From positions 1 through 43,241 of the forward strand of contig CAMNII010000019.1 in assembly GCA_946540435.1 (NCBI GenBank): a stretch of DNA of 43,241 nt, in the 5' to 3' direction. A program made the translations under genes and the position numbers. This document shows positions 14,127-23,329 of this stretch, piece by piece; position 1 is the stretch's first letter; the number at the start of each line of letters is the position of its first letter. The notes under the pieces were generated by a model that did no database searches, was not told the origin of the DNA, and saw only the letters and a list, made by a program, of their open reading frames with translations. The stretch comes from an uncultured Prevotella sp. (lineage in GTDB: Bacteria; Bacteroidota; Bacteroidia; Bacteroidales; Bacteroidaceae).

Positions 14127-17100
14127 ATGGCAAAGATGAAACGCATACTGAAGTGGGCAGGCGCTGTTCTGCTCCTCCCGCTTCTCCTTGTGGCATTGAC
14201 GGCGCTGCTGCTCTATCTCCCGCCCGTTCAGCGGTGGGCGTTAGACCGGCTGACGACCTATGCCGAGGAGCAGAGCGGTATGCAGATTACTGCCAGCCGC
14301 GTGGCGTTGTCGTTTCCCTTGCGCCTGACGTTCGACGGTGTCGTCGTCGAACGCCCCAATGCGCTTCCTCCGCCTCCCACCGATACCCTCGTCGATGTGC
14401 GCCATGCCACCGTGAACGTTGGCGTGTGGCCCCTGCTGAAAGGCCGCATCGCTGTCGACGGGCTGACCCTTGAAGACGGTCGTGTGAATACCCTCGACAT
14501 GATTCCCTCGGTTCAGATATCCGGTAGGGTGGGGCGTCTGGCTGCCAGCAGCCATGGCATAGACCTCGGCAGGCAGGCCGTTCCTGTCGACCGTCTCTCC
14601 CTCGATGACTCCGACCTTGCCATCCGGCTTGTTGACACTGCCGATGAGGACACCACGTCCAGTGCACCGTGGGTGGTCACCATCGATAAAGCCGACGTCA
14701 GCCGTTCGTCGGTGGCCTTGCTGATGGGTGGCGACAGCGTGCGGGTGGCAGCGCGTGTCGAGCAGCTGTCGGTCAGCGATGCCCTTGTCAACACCTCCGG
14801 CACCTATTCCATAGGACATGTAGACCTGAAAGGCGGCACCATCGGCTACGATGATGACGCGTCAGCGCCGACGGCCGACGGCCTGGACTACCATCATCTC
14901 GCCCTCACCGACGTGTCGCTGCGTGCCGACTCCCTCAGCTATTCCGCCGACGGGATGCGCGCCAAGGTGGCTGAGGGGGCCTTGAAAGAGCGCAGCGGCC
15001 TCACCGTGGAGCAGTTGCGAGGCGACGTGCTATGGGCAGGCGGCCGTCTGAAAGTCGACGGTCTCTCGCTGAAGACCTCCGAGTCGGTCGTCTCCACAGA
15101 CCTCGACATCGACCTTGACCACTGGATGAGTCAGGGCGGCACCGGTGGCGATGTGAAGTTCAACGGTCATGCCCTGCTGAGCAAGCGCGACATCGCACGC
15201 CTGCTCCCCGACCTTCCCGCGGCACTCCTGCGCGAGTGGCCTGACGAGCCGCTGTCGCTCGACGGCGATGTGGAGGGCAATGCCGACCATGTGGACATCC
15301 GCCGGCTGAAAGCAGTACTGCCCTCAGCCTTCGACCTCTCCGTCAGCGGATATGCCAACAACTGGACCGACAGCCTGCGCCGTCAGGCCCATGCCGACGT
15401 CACCGGCGTCACGCGGAACATGCGCTTCGCCACCGCCATCCTCGATAGCGACACCCGTCGCGCCGTACGCATCCCCTATGGCACCGGTCTGAAGGGAACC
15501 GTCGACGTCGAGGGTCCGGCCTGCCAGACGAACCTCACCCTGTCGCAGGGCGCAGGGCGTGTCAGGGTGAACGGCCGTTATGACCTGTCGACAGACGCCT
15601 ATGCCGCCCATGTCGCCGCCCATCAGTTCCCGCTGCAGCGCTTTCTGCCTGCCAGCGGCCTGACACCGCTGACGGCACGTGCCGACATCAGCGGCCGGGG
15701 CACCGACCTCTACGCACCCTCCACCACGCTCACCCTCGATGCCGATGCGTCGCAGCTTGGACTTGACAGCCTGCACCTTGACGGGATGGCAGCCCATGCC
15801 ACCCTGCGCGGCGGTCGCCTGGCAGCCCAACTCGACAGCCAGAGTCCGCTGTTCAATGGCCTTGTGGCGTTCGACGGCACGCCACGCCGCAACCAGCTCC
15901 GGGGAACACTCACGTGCGACATCCGGCAGATGGACCTGCAGCGGCTCCATGTCACCGACTCGGCACTCGTCGTGGCCCTCTGCGGCAATGTGGACGTAGA
16001 CACCGATATGAAAGACTCCTGGCACCTGCATGGTGCCTTGGGTGACCTGAGGCTGAAGAGTGCTACCGACGACTACCGCCCCGACGACATCACCTTCAAC
16101 CTGCTGACGCGCACCGATACCACTGCCCTGCAGCTGTCGACCGGCGACCTGCACCTCGCGGCACAGGCCCGCGGCGGCTACGCCATGCTGATAGAGCAGG
16201 GCGACAGCCTGATGGCAGAAGGGCAGCGGCAGTGGCAGTCGCGCCGCATCGACCAGACACGGCTGCGTGAGCGCTTCCCCGACATGCACCTGCAGCTGAC
16301 GGCAGGCCGTAGCAACCTGCTACACCATCTCCTTGCCACCACCGACTATTCCTTTGCCCGTGTGGAGGGAGACCTGCTGTCGTCGGCCACCGACGGCCTG
16401 AACGGCTTTCTCAACGTAGACACGCTCCATGCTGCCGGCGTGCAGCTCGACGACATCCGGTGCAGGGTGGCCTCCGAAGCCGATGTCATCAGCTATCACG
16501 CCAAAGTGCAGAACGGCCGCAATAACCCCCAGTACACCTTCCGTGCCGACATCGACGGCGCCCTGACGGAGAAAGGCTCCGACATCACTGCAAAACTCTA
16601 TGATGCCGACGGCGCGCTGGGCATCGACATGGGTATGGCAGCCACCCTCGAGGAAGGCGGCGTGCGCTTCACGCTCACCGACGACACGCCGGTCATCGGC
16701 TTCGTGCCCTTCAATGCCAATAAGGATAACTATATCTATCTGGGTGACGACAGGCGCCTGTCGGCCGATGTCGTGCTGAAAGCCGCCGACGGCACCGGCG
16801 TGCAGATCTACTCCAACGATGATAACGAGGATGTGCTCCAGGACATCACCCTGGCACTGAACGGCATGAACCTGCAGCGCATCTTCAGCGTAATACCCTA
16901 TACCCCCGACATCTCAGGACTGATGAATGGCGACTTCCACATCGTGCAGACCGCCGACCAGATGTCCGTCTCGTCAACCCTCGCCGTCGATGCCCTCGCC
17001 TACGAGCAGAGTCCCATCGGCAACCTCTCGTCCGAATTCGTATACATGCCCAAGGACGACGGCTCCCACTATGTCGACGGCCTGCTGTTCAAGGACGGCA

Positions 17101-18869
17101 GCGAGATAGGATCCATCAGCGGCTCCTATCATTCCGACACCGGGTTCGACGCCATGCTCAACCTGACGGCCATGCCCCTCGACATTGTCAACGGTTTCGT
17201 GCCCGACCATGTCGTAGGACTCTCAGGGACGGCAGAAGGCGAGCTGGCCCTCCATGGCACTGCCGGCAGTCCCGTCATCGACGGAGAAGTGCTCTTCAGC
17301 CAGTCGTCGCTCTTCAGCACCCCTTACGGCATCACCCTCCGCTTTACCGAAGACCCCGTGCGTATCGACCACAGCCGGTTTGTCTTCGAGAACTTCGAAC
17401 TCTATGCCAATAACGACAGCCCGCTCAATGTCATCGGATACTATGACTTCTCCGACCTCTCGCACATGAAGATGGACATCCGCATGCAGGCCCACGACTT
17501 CCTGCTCATCGACGCCAAGGAGAACCCGCGTTCCGAAGCCTTCGGAAAAGCCTACGTGAACTTCTATGGCTCCATGGGCGGTCCCGTTGATAACCTCACG
17601 ATGCGAGGAAAACTCGATGTGCTCGGAACAACCAATCTGTCGTACATCATGCGCGACAGCGAGCTCACCACCGACACACAGCTCGACGACCTGGTGACAT
17701 TCACCAACTTCGAAGACACCGTCACCGTGGTCACCGTAGAGCGCCCGCCCCTCACCGGCTTCACGATGGACCTCAGCGTGAGCGTGGATGAGACGGCACA
17801 CGTGTTCTGTGCGCTGAACACCGACAAGACCAACTATCTCGATATCGACGGAGGCGGTGACCTCAGGCTCCGCTATACCCCAGATGGCGAGCTGACCATG
17901 ACCGGGCGATACACCGTTGACGCGGGAAAAATGAAATATTCACTGCCCGTCATACCGCTGAAGACCTTCAACATCACGCAGGGAAGCTATGTGGAATTCA
18001 CCGGCGACGTGTACAACCCCACGCTCCACATCACCGCCACAGAGAATGTCAAGGCCACCGTCGGCGAAGGAGAGACCAGCGGCAGGCCTGTCGACTTCGT
18101 CTGTGGAGTGAAACTGTCGCAGACACTGAACAACCTCGGACTGGCCTTCGTCATCGATGCACCGACCGACAATGCCGTGCGCGACGAGCTCAACGCCATG
18201 AGCGAAGAAGACCGCGGGAAGATCGCCATCACCATGCTCGCATCAGGCATGTATCTCGCCGACGGAAACACCAGCGGCTTCACGATGAATGCCGCACTGA
18301 GCTCCTTCCTCCAGTCTGAAATCAACAACATCGCCGGATCGGCCATGCGCTCGATGGGGCTCGACCTGAGCATGGGTGTGGACAATGCCGTCTCGACGAC
18401 AGGACAGATGCATACCGACTATAACTTCAAGTTCTCGAAACGCTTGTGGAACAACCGGCTGAACTTCATCGTCGGCGGAAAGGTGTCCACTGGTTCCGAT
18501 GTGGAAAGCCGCGACGAGTCGTTCTTCGACAATGTGGAACTGGAATACCGCATCAACCAGAATGCCAGCCAGTACATGCGGCTGTTCTACGACAACAATA
18601 CCTACGACTGGCTCGAGGGAATGATCGGGGAATACGGCGCAGGATTTATGTGGCGGCGCAAGCTACAGCACTTCCGGGACATCTTCAGATTTAAGAATCC
18701 CCAGCAGCCAACCGTTGCCCCCCAACATCCGGCAGCCGACACCCAGCAGCCAGGAGCCGATGCCCCGAAGGCGGCAGCCGACACGCAGCAGCCGGAAGCC
18801 GCCGCCCGGCAGCCGGAAGTAAAAACAGAAGAAACAGCACATGAAGACAGCACTGATGACAGCAACTAA
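14127..18869 (+). CDS. tamB: TamB-family inner-membrane assembly/lipid-transport protein
   Basis: 1580 residues from ATG 14127 (MAKMKRILKW), behind AAGGAAGGCAACAGG. One N-terminal membrane helix (about 10-32: LLLPLLLVALTALLLY) is followed by a very long periplasmic AsmA/TamB beta-groove of repeated strands. The C-terminal TamB (DUF490) domain comprises the last part, about 1150-1520 (YSLPVIPLKTFNITQGSYVEF and IAITMLASG are typical). The final 45 residues are an Ala/Gln/Pro tail with AADTQQP repeats. TamB proteins bridge the envelope and act in outer-membrane protein insertion and phospholipid movement. The gene overlaps tamL by 29 bp, so translation is likely coupled. A consensus promoter and a 22-bp repeat array precede it. 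Confidence 0.93.
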   Translation: MAKMKRILKWAGAVLLLPLLLVALTALLLYLPPVQRWALDRLTTYAEEQSGMQITASRVALSFPLRLTFDGVVVERPNALPPPPTDTLVDVRHATVNVGVWPLLKGRIAVDGLTLEDGRVNTLDMIPSVQISGRVGRLAASSHGIDLGRQAVPVDRLSLDDSDLAIRLVDTADEDTTSSAPWVVTIDKADVSRSSVALLMGGDSVRVAARVEQLSVSDALVNTSGTYSIGHVDLKGGTIGYDDDASAPTADGLDYHHLALTDVSLRADSLSYSADGMRAKVAEGALKERSGLTVEQLRGDVLWAGGRLKVDGLSLKTSESVVSTDLDIDLDHWMSQGGTGGDVKFNGHALLSKRDIARLLPDLPAALLREWPDEPLSLDGDVEGNADHVDIRRLKAVLPSAFDLSVSGYANNWTDSLRRQAHADVTGVTRNMRFATAILDSDTRRAVRIPYGTGLKGTVDVEGPACQTNLTLSQGAGRVRVNGRYDLSTDAYAAHVAAHQFPLQRFLPASGLTPLTARADISGRGTDLYAPSTTLTLDADASQLGLDSLHLDGMAAHATLRGGRLAAQLDSQSPLFNGLVAFDGTPRRNQLRGTLTCDIRQMDLQRLHVTDSALVVALCGNVDVDTDMKDSWHLHGALGDLRLKSATDDYRPDDITFNLLTRTDTTALQLSTGDLHLAAQARGGYAMLIEQGDSLMAEGQRQWQSRRIDQTRLRERFPDMHLQLTAGRSNLLHHLLATTDYSFARVEGDLLSSATDGLNGFLNVDTLHAAGVQLDDIRCRVASEADVISYHAKVQNGRNNPQYTFRADIDGALTEKGSDITAKLYDADGALGIDMGMAATLEEGGVRFTLTDDTPVIGFVPFNANKDNYIYLGDDRRLSADVVLKAADGTGVQIYSNDDNEDVLQDITLALNGMNLQRIFSVIPYTPDISGLMNGDFHIVQTADQMSVSSTLAVDALAYEQSPIGNLSSEFVYMPKDDGSHYVDGLLFKDGSEIGSISGSYHSDTGFDAMLNLTAMPLDIVNGFVPDHVVGLSGTAEGELALHGTAGSPVIDGEVLFSQSSLFSTPYGITLRFTEDPVRIDHSRFVFENFELYANNDSPLNVIGYYDFSDLSHMKMDIRMQAHDFLLIDAKENPRSEAFGKAYVNFYGSMGGPVDNLTMRGKLDVLGTTNLSYIMRDSELTTDTQLDDLVTFTNFEDTVTVVTVERPPLTGFTMDLSVSVDETAHVFCALNTDKTNYLDIDGGGDLRLRYTPDGELTMTGRYTVDAGKMKYSLPVIPLKTFNITQGSYVEFTGDVYNPTLHITATENVKATVGEGETSGRPVDFVCGVKLSQTLNNLGLAFVIDAPTDNAVRDELNAMSEEDRGKIAITMLASGMYLADGNTSGFTMNAALSSFLQSEINNIAGSAMRSMGLDLSMGVDNAVSTTGQMHTDYNFKFSKRLWNNRLNFIVGGKVSTGSDVESRDESFFDNVELEYRINQNASQYMRLFYDNNTYDWLEGMIGEYGAGFMWRRKLQHFRDIFRFKNPQQPTVAPQHPAADTQQPGADAPKAAADTQQPEAAARQPEVKTEETAHEDSTDDSN

Positions 18870-21186
18870 AAGAATATATGGCGCACGGATCGTCATCGCC
18901 GCCATCATCTGCGGCATGGCGATGACAGGATGTTCAACGACAAGTGCCATCCCCGACGGCGAGCAGCTGTTCACCGGACTCGAACCCATCCGGTTCACCG
19001 TCGACTCCGTGTGCGACCACTCCCTGTCCACACAGGAAGAGATAGAATACGTTTTGGCCTCAGCACCCAACGGCGCACTGTTCGGCAGCAGCTACCGGCG
19101 CAGCCCCATCAACCCGAAGCTATGGATATGGAATGCCTTCTCAGGAAAAGAAAGCGGATTTGCCAAATGGATGACACGCGCCTTTGCCACACAGCCCAAG
19201 CTGCTCAGCCAGGTGAACCCGCGCCTGCGCGCTTCCGTGGCAGAGTCACAACTGAAGAAATACGGCTATTTCGATGCCCACGTGGACTATGACATCATCG
19301 AACAGCACAATCCCAAGAAAGCAAAGATAGCCTATCGCGTAGACATGGGACACCTGTGGCAACTCGACTCCGTAAGCCTGCCGACGGCCCCCGACACCCT
19401 TGAGGCACAACCCCGGCAGGTGCTCGACAGCCTCCTCGACATCCGCCGGCAGACAACGGCACTGCGACGCGCCACGCCATTCAGCGTGGCTGCACTCGAC
19501 GGAGAACGGCGGCAGCTCGCCTCGCTGCTACGCAACAACGGCTTCTACTACTATCAGAAAGAAGACGCCTCCTACCTCGCCGACTCCGTGAACACACCGG
19601 GGAATATGCGGCTGCGCATGCAGTTCGTCGACAGCCTGGACCGGCGAAGCCTCACCCAGTGGCCCATCGGAAGGGTAGAGGTGAACCTGCGGCAGTCGTT
19701 CGCCCAACAGCTCACCGACTCGCTGGCCCGCCGCCGTACCATCATCCGCTTTGCAGGCTCCAAACCCAAGATAAGACCCGGCGTCGTGCTGCGTGGCATG
19801 CGGCTGCGACCGGGCACCCTCTATCAGGAAACCGGTGAGCAGGAAACCATGGCCAACCTGCAGGCGATGGGACTCTTCAGCTACACCTCACTACGCTTCA
19901 CACCACGTGCCGACTCCCTCGACCTCTCCCTCGACTGCGTGTTCGACAAGCCCTACGACTTCTATGTCGAAGCCAACGCCAAAGGGAAGACAACCGGCAG
20001 GGTAGGACCCGAACTCGTCGTCGGCTTCAAGAAGCGCAACGCCCTGCATGGCGGTGAGACCTTCGACCTGAACCTCCACGGTTCATACGAATGGGACACC
20101 CACAGCACAGGCGGCTCCCGGACCAAGATCGACACCTACGAGGCAGGAGGCGATGCCTCGCTCGAACTGCCACGGCTGCTGCTACCCTGGCAGATACGCC
20201 GGCGATGGGCTGTGCCGCCATCAACCATCATCAAGGCATCGGCCAACCTCATCAACCGGGCAGGATACTTCCGCATGCACACGGCAGGTGGCGAGCTGAC
20301 GTACCGTTTCCAGCCCACCGCCTCACGGCGACACGAGATCAGCCCGCTGATCATCGAATACCAGAAACTCAACTCAACCACGGCGACCTTCGACTCCATC
20401 GTCGCTCAGAATTCGTTCACCCTTGTATCCATGCGCGACCAGTTCGTGCCCAAGATGCGATACACCTACACCTATACCTCGCCGGCAACCGTCAGAAACC
20501 CCATCTTCTGGGAAACGACACTCACCGAAGCAGGAAACATCCTCTCACTGGGATACCTCGCAGCAGGGAAAAAATGGGACCGGAAAGGCAAGCAACTGTT
20601 CAGGAACCCCTACGCACAATACCTCAAGCTGTCGACCGACTTCACCAAGACCTGGCGCACAGGCATGCACAGCTCACTCGTCGGACATCTCTCCGCCGGC
20701 GCCATCTACTATTACGGTAATGCCGACGGCGCACCCTACAGCGAGCAGTTCTGGGCAGGAGGCGCCAACAGCGTGCGCGCCTTCTCCGTCAGGAGCATCG
20801 GCCCCGGACGCTACAAGCCCGAGGTGCGCGAGCTGTCCTATCTCCTGCAAGTCGGCGACATCAAATTCCAAGCCAACCTCGAATACCGGTTCCGGCTGGC
20901 AGGGGCGCTCCATGGCGCCGCCTTCCTCGACGCCGGCAACGTGTGGAACCTTCATGGCAGCGACTATATGGGCGGCACCGACACCTTCCGCGTAAAGGAT
21001 TTCCTGAACGACCTGGCCCTGGGCACCGGCATCGGACTCCGCTACGACCTCGACTACTTCGTCGTGCGCGTTGACTGGGGTATCGGACTGCACCTGCCCT
21101 ACGAGACACGGCGCAGCGGCTACTACAATATTCCTAACTTCGGAAGCGGACAAAGCATCCATCTGGCCATCGGCTATCCCTTCTGA
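18841..21186 (+). CDS. tamL: TamL-type BamA/TamA-family outer-membrane lipoprotein
   Basis: 781 residues. The N terminus is a lipoprotein signal ending MAMTGC (Cys31), as in Bacteroidota TamL, not a plain TamA. POTRA-like domains occupy about 40-370 (for example LESLRRR-type strands and TLYQETGEQETMANLQAMGLF), then a 16-strand Omp85 barrel to the C-terminal Phe. The barrel contains a VRAFSVRSIGPG segment resembling the conserved (V/I)RG(F/Y) lid-lock motif, with Ala in place of Gly. It pairs with TamB encoded just upstream and overlapping by 29 bp. Start alternatives are ATG 18841 and ATG 18856; both keep the lipobox. Role: outer-membrane partner of TamB. Confidence 0.93.
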   Translation: MKTALMTATKRIYGARIVIAAIICGMAMTGCSTTSAIPDGEQLFTGLEPIRFTVDSVCDHSLSTQEEIEYVLASAPNGALFGSSYRRSPINPKLWIWNAFSGKESGFAKWMTRAFATQPKLLSQVNPRLRASVAESQLKKYGYFDAHVDYDIIEQHNPKKAKIAYRVDMGHLWQLDSVSLPTAPDTLEAQPRQVLDSLLDIRRQTTALRRATPFSVAALDGERRQLASLLRNNGFYYYQKEDASYLADSVNTPGNMRLRMQFVDSLDRRSLTQWPIGRVEVNLRQSFAQQLTDSLARRRTIIRFAGSKPKIRPGVVLRGMRLRPGTLYQETGEQETMANLQAMGLFSYTSLRFTPRADSLDLSLDCVFDKPYDFYVEANAKGKTTGRVGPELVVGFKKRNALHGGETFDLNLHGSYEWDTHSTGGSRTKIDTYEAGGDASLELPRLLLPWQIRRRWAVPPSTIIKASANLINRAGYFRMHTAGGELTYRFQPTASRRHEISPLIIEYQKLNSTTATFDSIVAQNSFTLVSMRDQFVPKMRYTYTYTSPATVRNPIFWETTLTEAGNILSLGYLAAGKKWDRKGKQLFRNPYAQYLKLSTDFTKTWRTGMHSSLVGHLSAGAIYYYGNADGAPYSEQFWAGGANSVRAFSVRSIGPGRYKPEVRELSYLLQVGDIKFQANLEYRFRLAGALHGAAFLDAGNVWNLHGSDYMGGTDTFRVKDFLNDLALGTGIGLRYDLDYFVVRVDWGIGLHLPYETRRSGYYNIPNFGSGQSIHLAIGYPF

Positions 21187-21242
21187 TGACGACCGCAAAA
21201 TCAAGACATAACAATATAACCAATTAAAAAAACAAAACAACA

Positions 21243-22142
21243 ATGAACAAAGCAAAACTATTACTGATGGTATTCGTCGCATCGCTACTTGCCGCATGCG
21301 GAACACAACGGGTAGTGCCCATCACAGGCCGTAAACAGAGTCTGCTCGTCAGCGATGCAGAGATTCTCAGCCTGAGCACGCAAGAGTACACCAACTACAT
21401 GTCTTCTGCCAAGAAGTCTGCCAACGCCGCCAATACCGCCATGGTGCAGCGCGTCGGACAAAAGCTGGCAGCTGCCGTAGAGACCTTCTTCAAAGCCAAC
21501 GGCATGCAGGAAGAACTCAGCCAGTATGCATGGGAATTCAATCTCGTGCAGGACAAGAACGTCAATGCGTTCTGTATGCCCGGAGGAAAAATCGTGGTCT
21601 ATGAAGGACTTCTCCCCGTCACCCAGGATGAAGCATCACTGGCCATCGTACTCGGACATGAGATTGCACACGCCGTTGCCAAGCACTCTGCCGAACAGAT
21701 GTCAAAGCAGATCAAACAGCAGTACGGCATGAACATCGCCGGCGTATTGGCCAGTGCCGCCGGCGTGAGTGCGAACACTGTCAACACCGCAGCCACCCTG
21801 GCACAGTACGGGCTGCAGTTCCGCAATCTGAAGTATTCGCGCGACCACGAGACCGAGGCCGACCGGATGGGCCTTGTCTTCGCTGCCATGGCCGGCTACG
21901 ACCCCAATGTGGCAGTGACCTTCTGGGAGCGTATGGCTGCCAGCTCCAGCGGAGCACCTGCCGAGTTCCTCAGCGACCACCCATCCGATGCTACGCGCAT
22001 CCAGAACATCAAGCAGAAATTCCTGCCTGAGGCCCTGCAATACTACAACGGAGGCAAGGGTACCACCAGCACTGCTGCCGCACCTGTTGCCAAGACCACA
22101 TCCAAAAGTGTCAGCTTCTCCAATCTGAAGAAACTGAAATAA
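21243..22142 (+). CDS. M48-family metalloprotease lipoprotein
   Basis: 299 residues. Lipoprotein signal MNKAKLLLMVFVASLLAAC with Cys19, so membrane-bound in the periplasm. Zinc site HEIAH at 139-143, third ligand Glu205 in HETEADRMG. MPGGKIVVYEGLLP and LGHEIAHAVAKHS are typical of the LoiP/YcaL/BepA group that degrade or repair outer-membrane proteins; there is no TPR domain as in BepA. It lies 56 bp after tamL in the same direction and a terminator follows, so it probably belongs to the tamB-tamL transcript. Functional link to outer-membrane assembly is inferred from context. The C-terminal 30 residues are a Thr/Ala/Lys-rich tail. Confidence 0.93.
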   Translation: MNKAKLLLMVFVASLLAACGTQRVVPITGRKQSLLVSDAEILSLSTQEYTNYMSSAKKSANAANTAMVQRVGQKLAAAVETFFKANGMQEELSQYAWEFNLVQDKNVNAFCMPGGKIVVYEGLLPVTQDEASLAIVLGHEIAHAVAKHSAEQMSKQIKQQYGMNIAGVLASAAGVSANTVNTAATLAQYGLQFRNLKYSRDHETEADRMGLVFAAMAGYDPNVAVTFWERMAASSSGAPAEFLSDHPSDATRIQNIKQKFLPEALQYYNGGKGTTSTAAAPVAKTTSKSVSFSNLKKLK

Positions 22143-22188
22143 CACGGCATAGCCTGTCTTGCCAATCTGGCATGACAGGCCATTCCCC

Positions 22189-22246
22189 CATCGTGTCCAT
22201 CCGAAGGAACGCATCGCGTAACATCGGGTGGACACGATGTTTTTTC
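22189..22246 (+). terminator. Intrinsic terminator after the M48 gene
   Basis: CATCGTGTCCATCCGA (22189-22204) pairs with TCGGGTGGACACGATG (22224-22239), 16 positions with one G-T pair, then seven T. A second hairpin (GCCTGTC...GACAGGC, 22152-22180) precedes it. Confidence 0.92.
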
Positions 22247-22274
22247 CACTGGTGGGATGCGTCGGCTATTGTTC

Positions 22275-23150
22275 TTACTGGGTTTCGTTCTTGCTGGTAT
22301 AATTGCAGAGACTCTGATGAGTCAGCTTTCTTCCGTAGGTGATGATTTTCTCTGACTTGTCGAAGTCGAAGGTGGTGATGCGGGCCATTTGTATGTCGAC
22401 GAGAATGTCGGGATGGGTCAGCTGTTCCATCAGGAGGGAGTTCTGGCGGATCATGAGAGAGCTGACGCGTGAGAGCACCGTATAGTAATTGAAGTCGATG
22501 TTGTCGGGAATGAGTTTGTCGATGATTTGTGCGGGCAGGGACTTCTTCTGCTTCCGCCGCTCGGAGAGTTCTTCTTGCAGGGCCGACTGAGCACGATAGT
22601 CGTGGCCGCTGACGTCGATGCCTACCAGGATGTCGCCGTCCTGCCGGTCGACACGGTTGAGTGGGATGGGGTTGGTAACGCCGCCGTCGATGAGGATCAT
22701 GCCGTCGCGTCGCACAGGGTCGAAGAACGATGGGAGGGAGATGGAGGCTCGTATGGCATCGAACAGGCTGCCGCTGCGGAAGACGACTTCGTGGCCGCCC
22801 TTCCAGTCGGTGGCTACGGCGCAGAAGGGGATGGGAAGGTCTTCTATCTTCATGTCGGGGACGATTTCCATGATGGCCTCGATGATGCGCGAGCCTTTGA
22901 CAAGGTGGTTGATGCTGAAGGAGAAGTCGGTGAGCTCCAGCATCTTCTTCCGGTCGATGGTCTTCATCCATTCACGGAATTCCTTGAGTTTCCCTGCTGC
23001 ATAGATGCCGCCGATGAGTGCTCCCATGGAGCATCCGGCAACAGAGGTGATATGGTAGCCTTGCGCCTCAATCTCCTCTATGGCTCCGATGTGTGCCAGG
23101 CCTCTGGCTCCTCCGCTTGATAATACCAGTGCTACGTTTTTCCTTTCCAT
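22275..23150 (-). CDS. Patatin-like phospholipase (RssA type)
   Basis: 291 residues. Serine hydrolase of the patatin family: oxyanion loop GGARG at 13-17, nucleophile Ser41 in GCSMG, catalytic Asp155 in IDGGVTNPIP. No signal peptide, so probably cytoplasmic or peripheral; the group hydrolyses phospholipids or acyl esters. DFSFSINHLVKGSRI and FDPVRRDGMILIDGG are family-like. It is the last minus-strand gene of this block, separated from the PpiD-like gene by a strong terminator. It has its own consensus promoter, placed so close to the ATG that the mRNA should have no leader. The ATG at 23150 gives the expected N terminus. Confidence 0.92.
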   Translation of the reverse strand: MERKNVALVLSSGGARGLAHIGAIEEIEAQGYHITSVAGCSMGALIGGIYAAGKLKEFREWMKTIDRKKMLELTDFSFSINHLVKGSRIIEAIMEIVPDMKIEDLPIPFCAVATDWKGGHEVVFRSGSLFDAIRASISLPSFFDPVRRDGMILIDGGVTNPIPLNRVDRQDGDILVGIDVSGHDYRAQSALQEELSERRKQKKSLPAQIIDKLIPDNIDFNYYTVLSRVSSLMIRQNSLLMEQLTHPDILVDIQMARITTFDFDKSEKIITYGRKLTHQSLCNYTSKNETQ

Positions 23151-23155
23151 GTGTG

Positions 23156-23186
23156 CAAAGTTACGAATAGTCGTGGAAACAACAAA
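23156..23186 (-). promoter_or_regulatory. Consensus promoter of the patatin gene
   Basis: On the minus strand TTTG (23186-23183), 19-nt spacer, TAACTTTG (23163-23156). Only CACAC separates it from the ATG at 23150, so transcription should begin at or within 2 nt of the start codon. Confidence 0.85.
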
Positions 23187-23213
23187 GTAATTACGTGTTT
23201 TTCTTTCTGCAAA

Positions 23214-23261
23214 AAAGAACCGGAGGGCTTCACCACGTTCTGCGTGTGTGAAGCCCTCCGG
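23214..23261 (-). terminator. Intrinsic terminator after the PpiD-like gene
   Basis: CCGGAGGGCTTCAC (23220-23233) and GTGAAGCCCTCCGG (23248-23261) pair perfectly over 14 bp. On the minus strand GTTCTTTTTTGC follows. Confidence 0.92.
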
Positions 23262-23329
23262 CCTGTTATTGTTCTTGGGTATTACCCGTGATGTTCGTCT
23301 GTCTGAAAGGGTGGACAGCTGCTGCCTGA

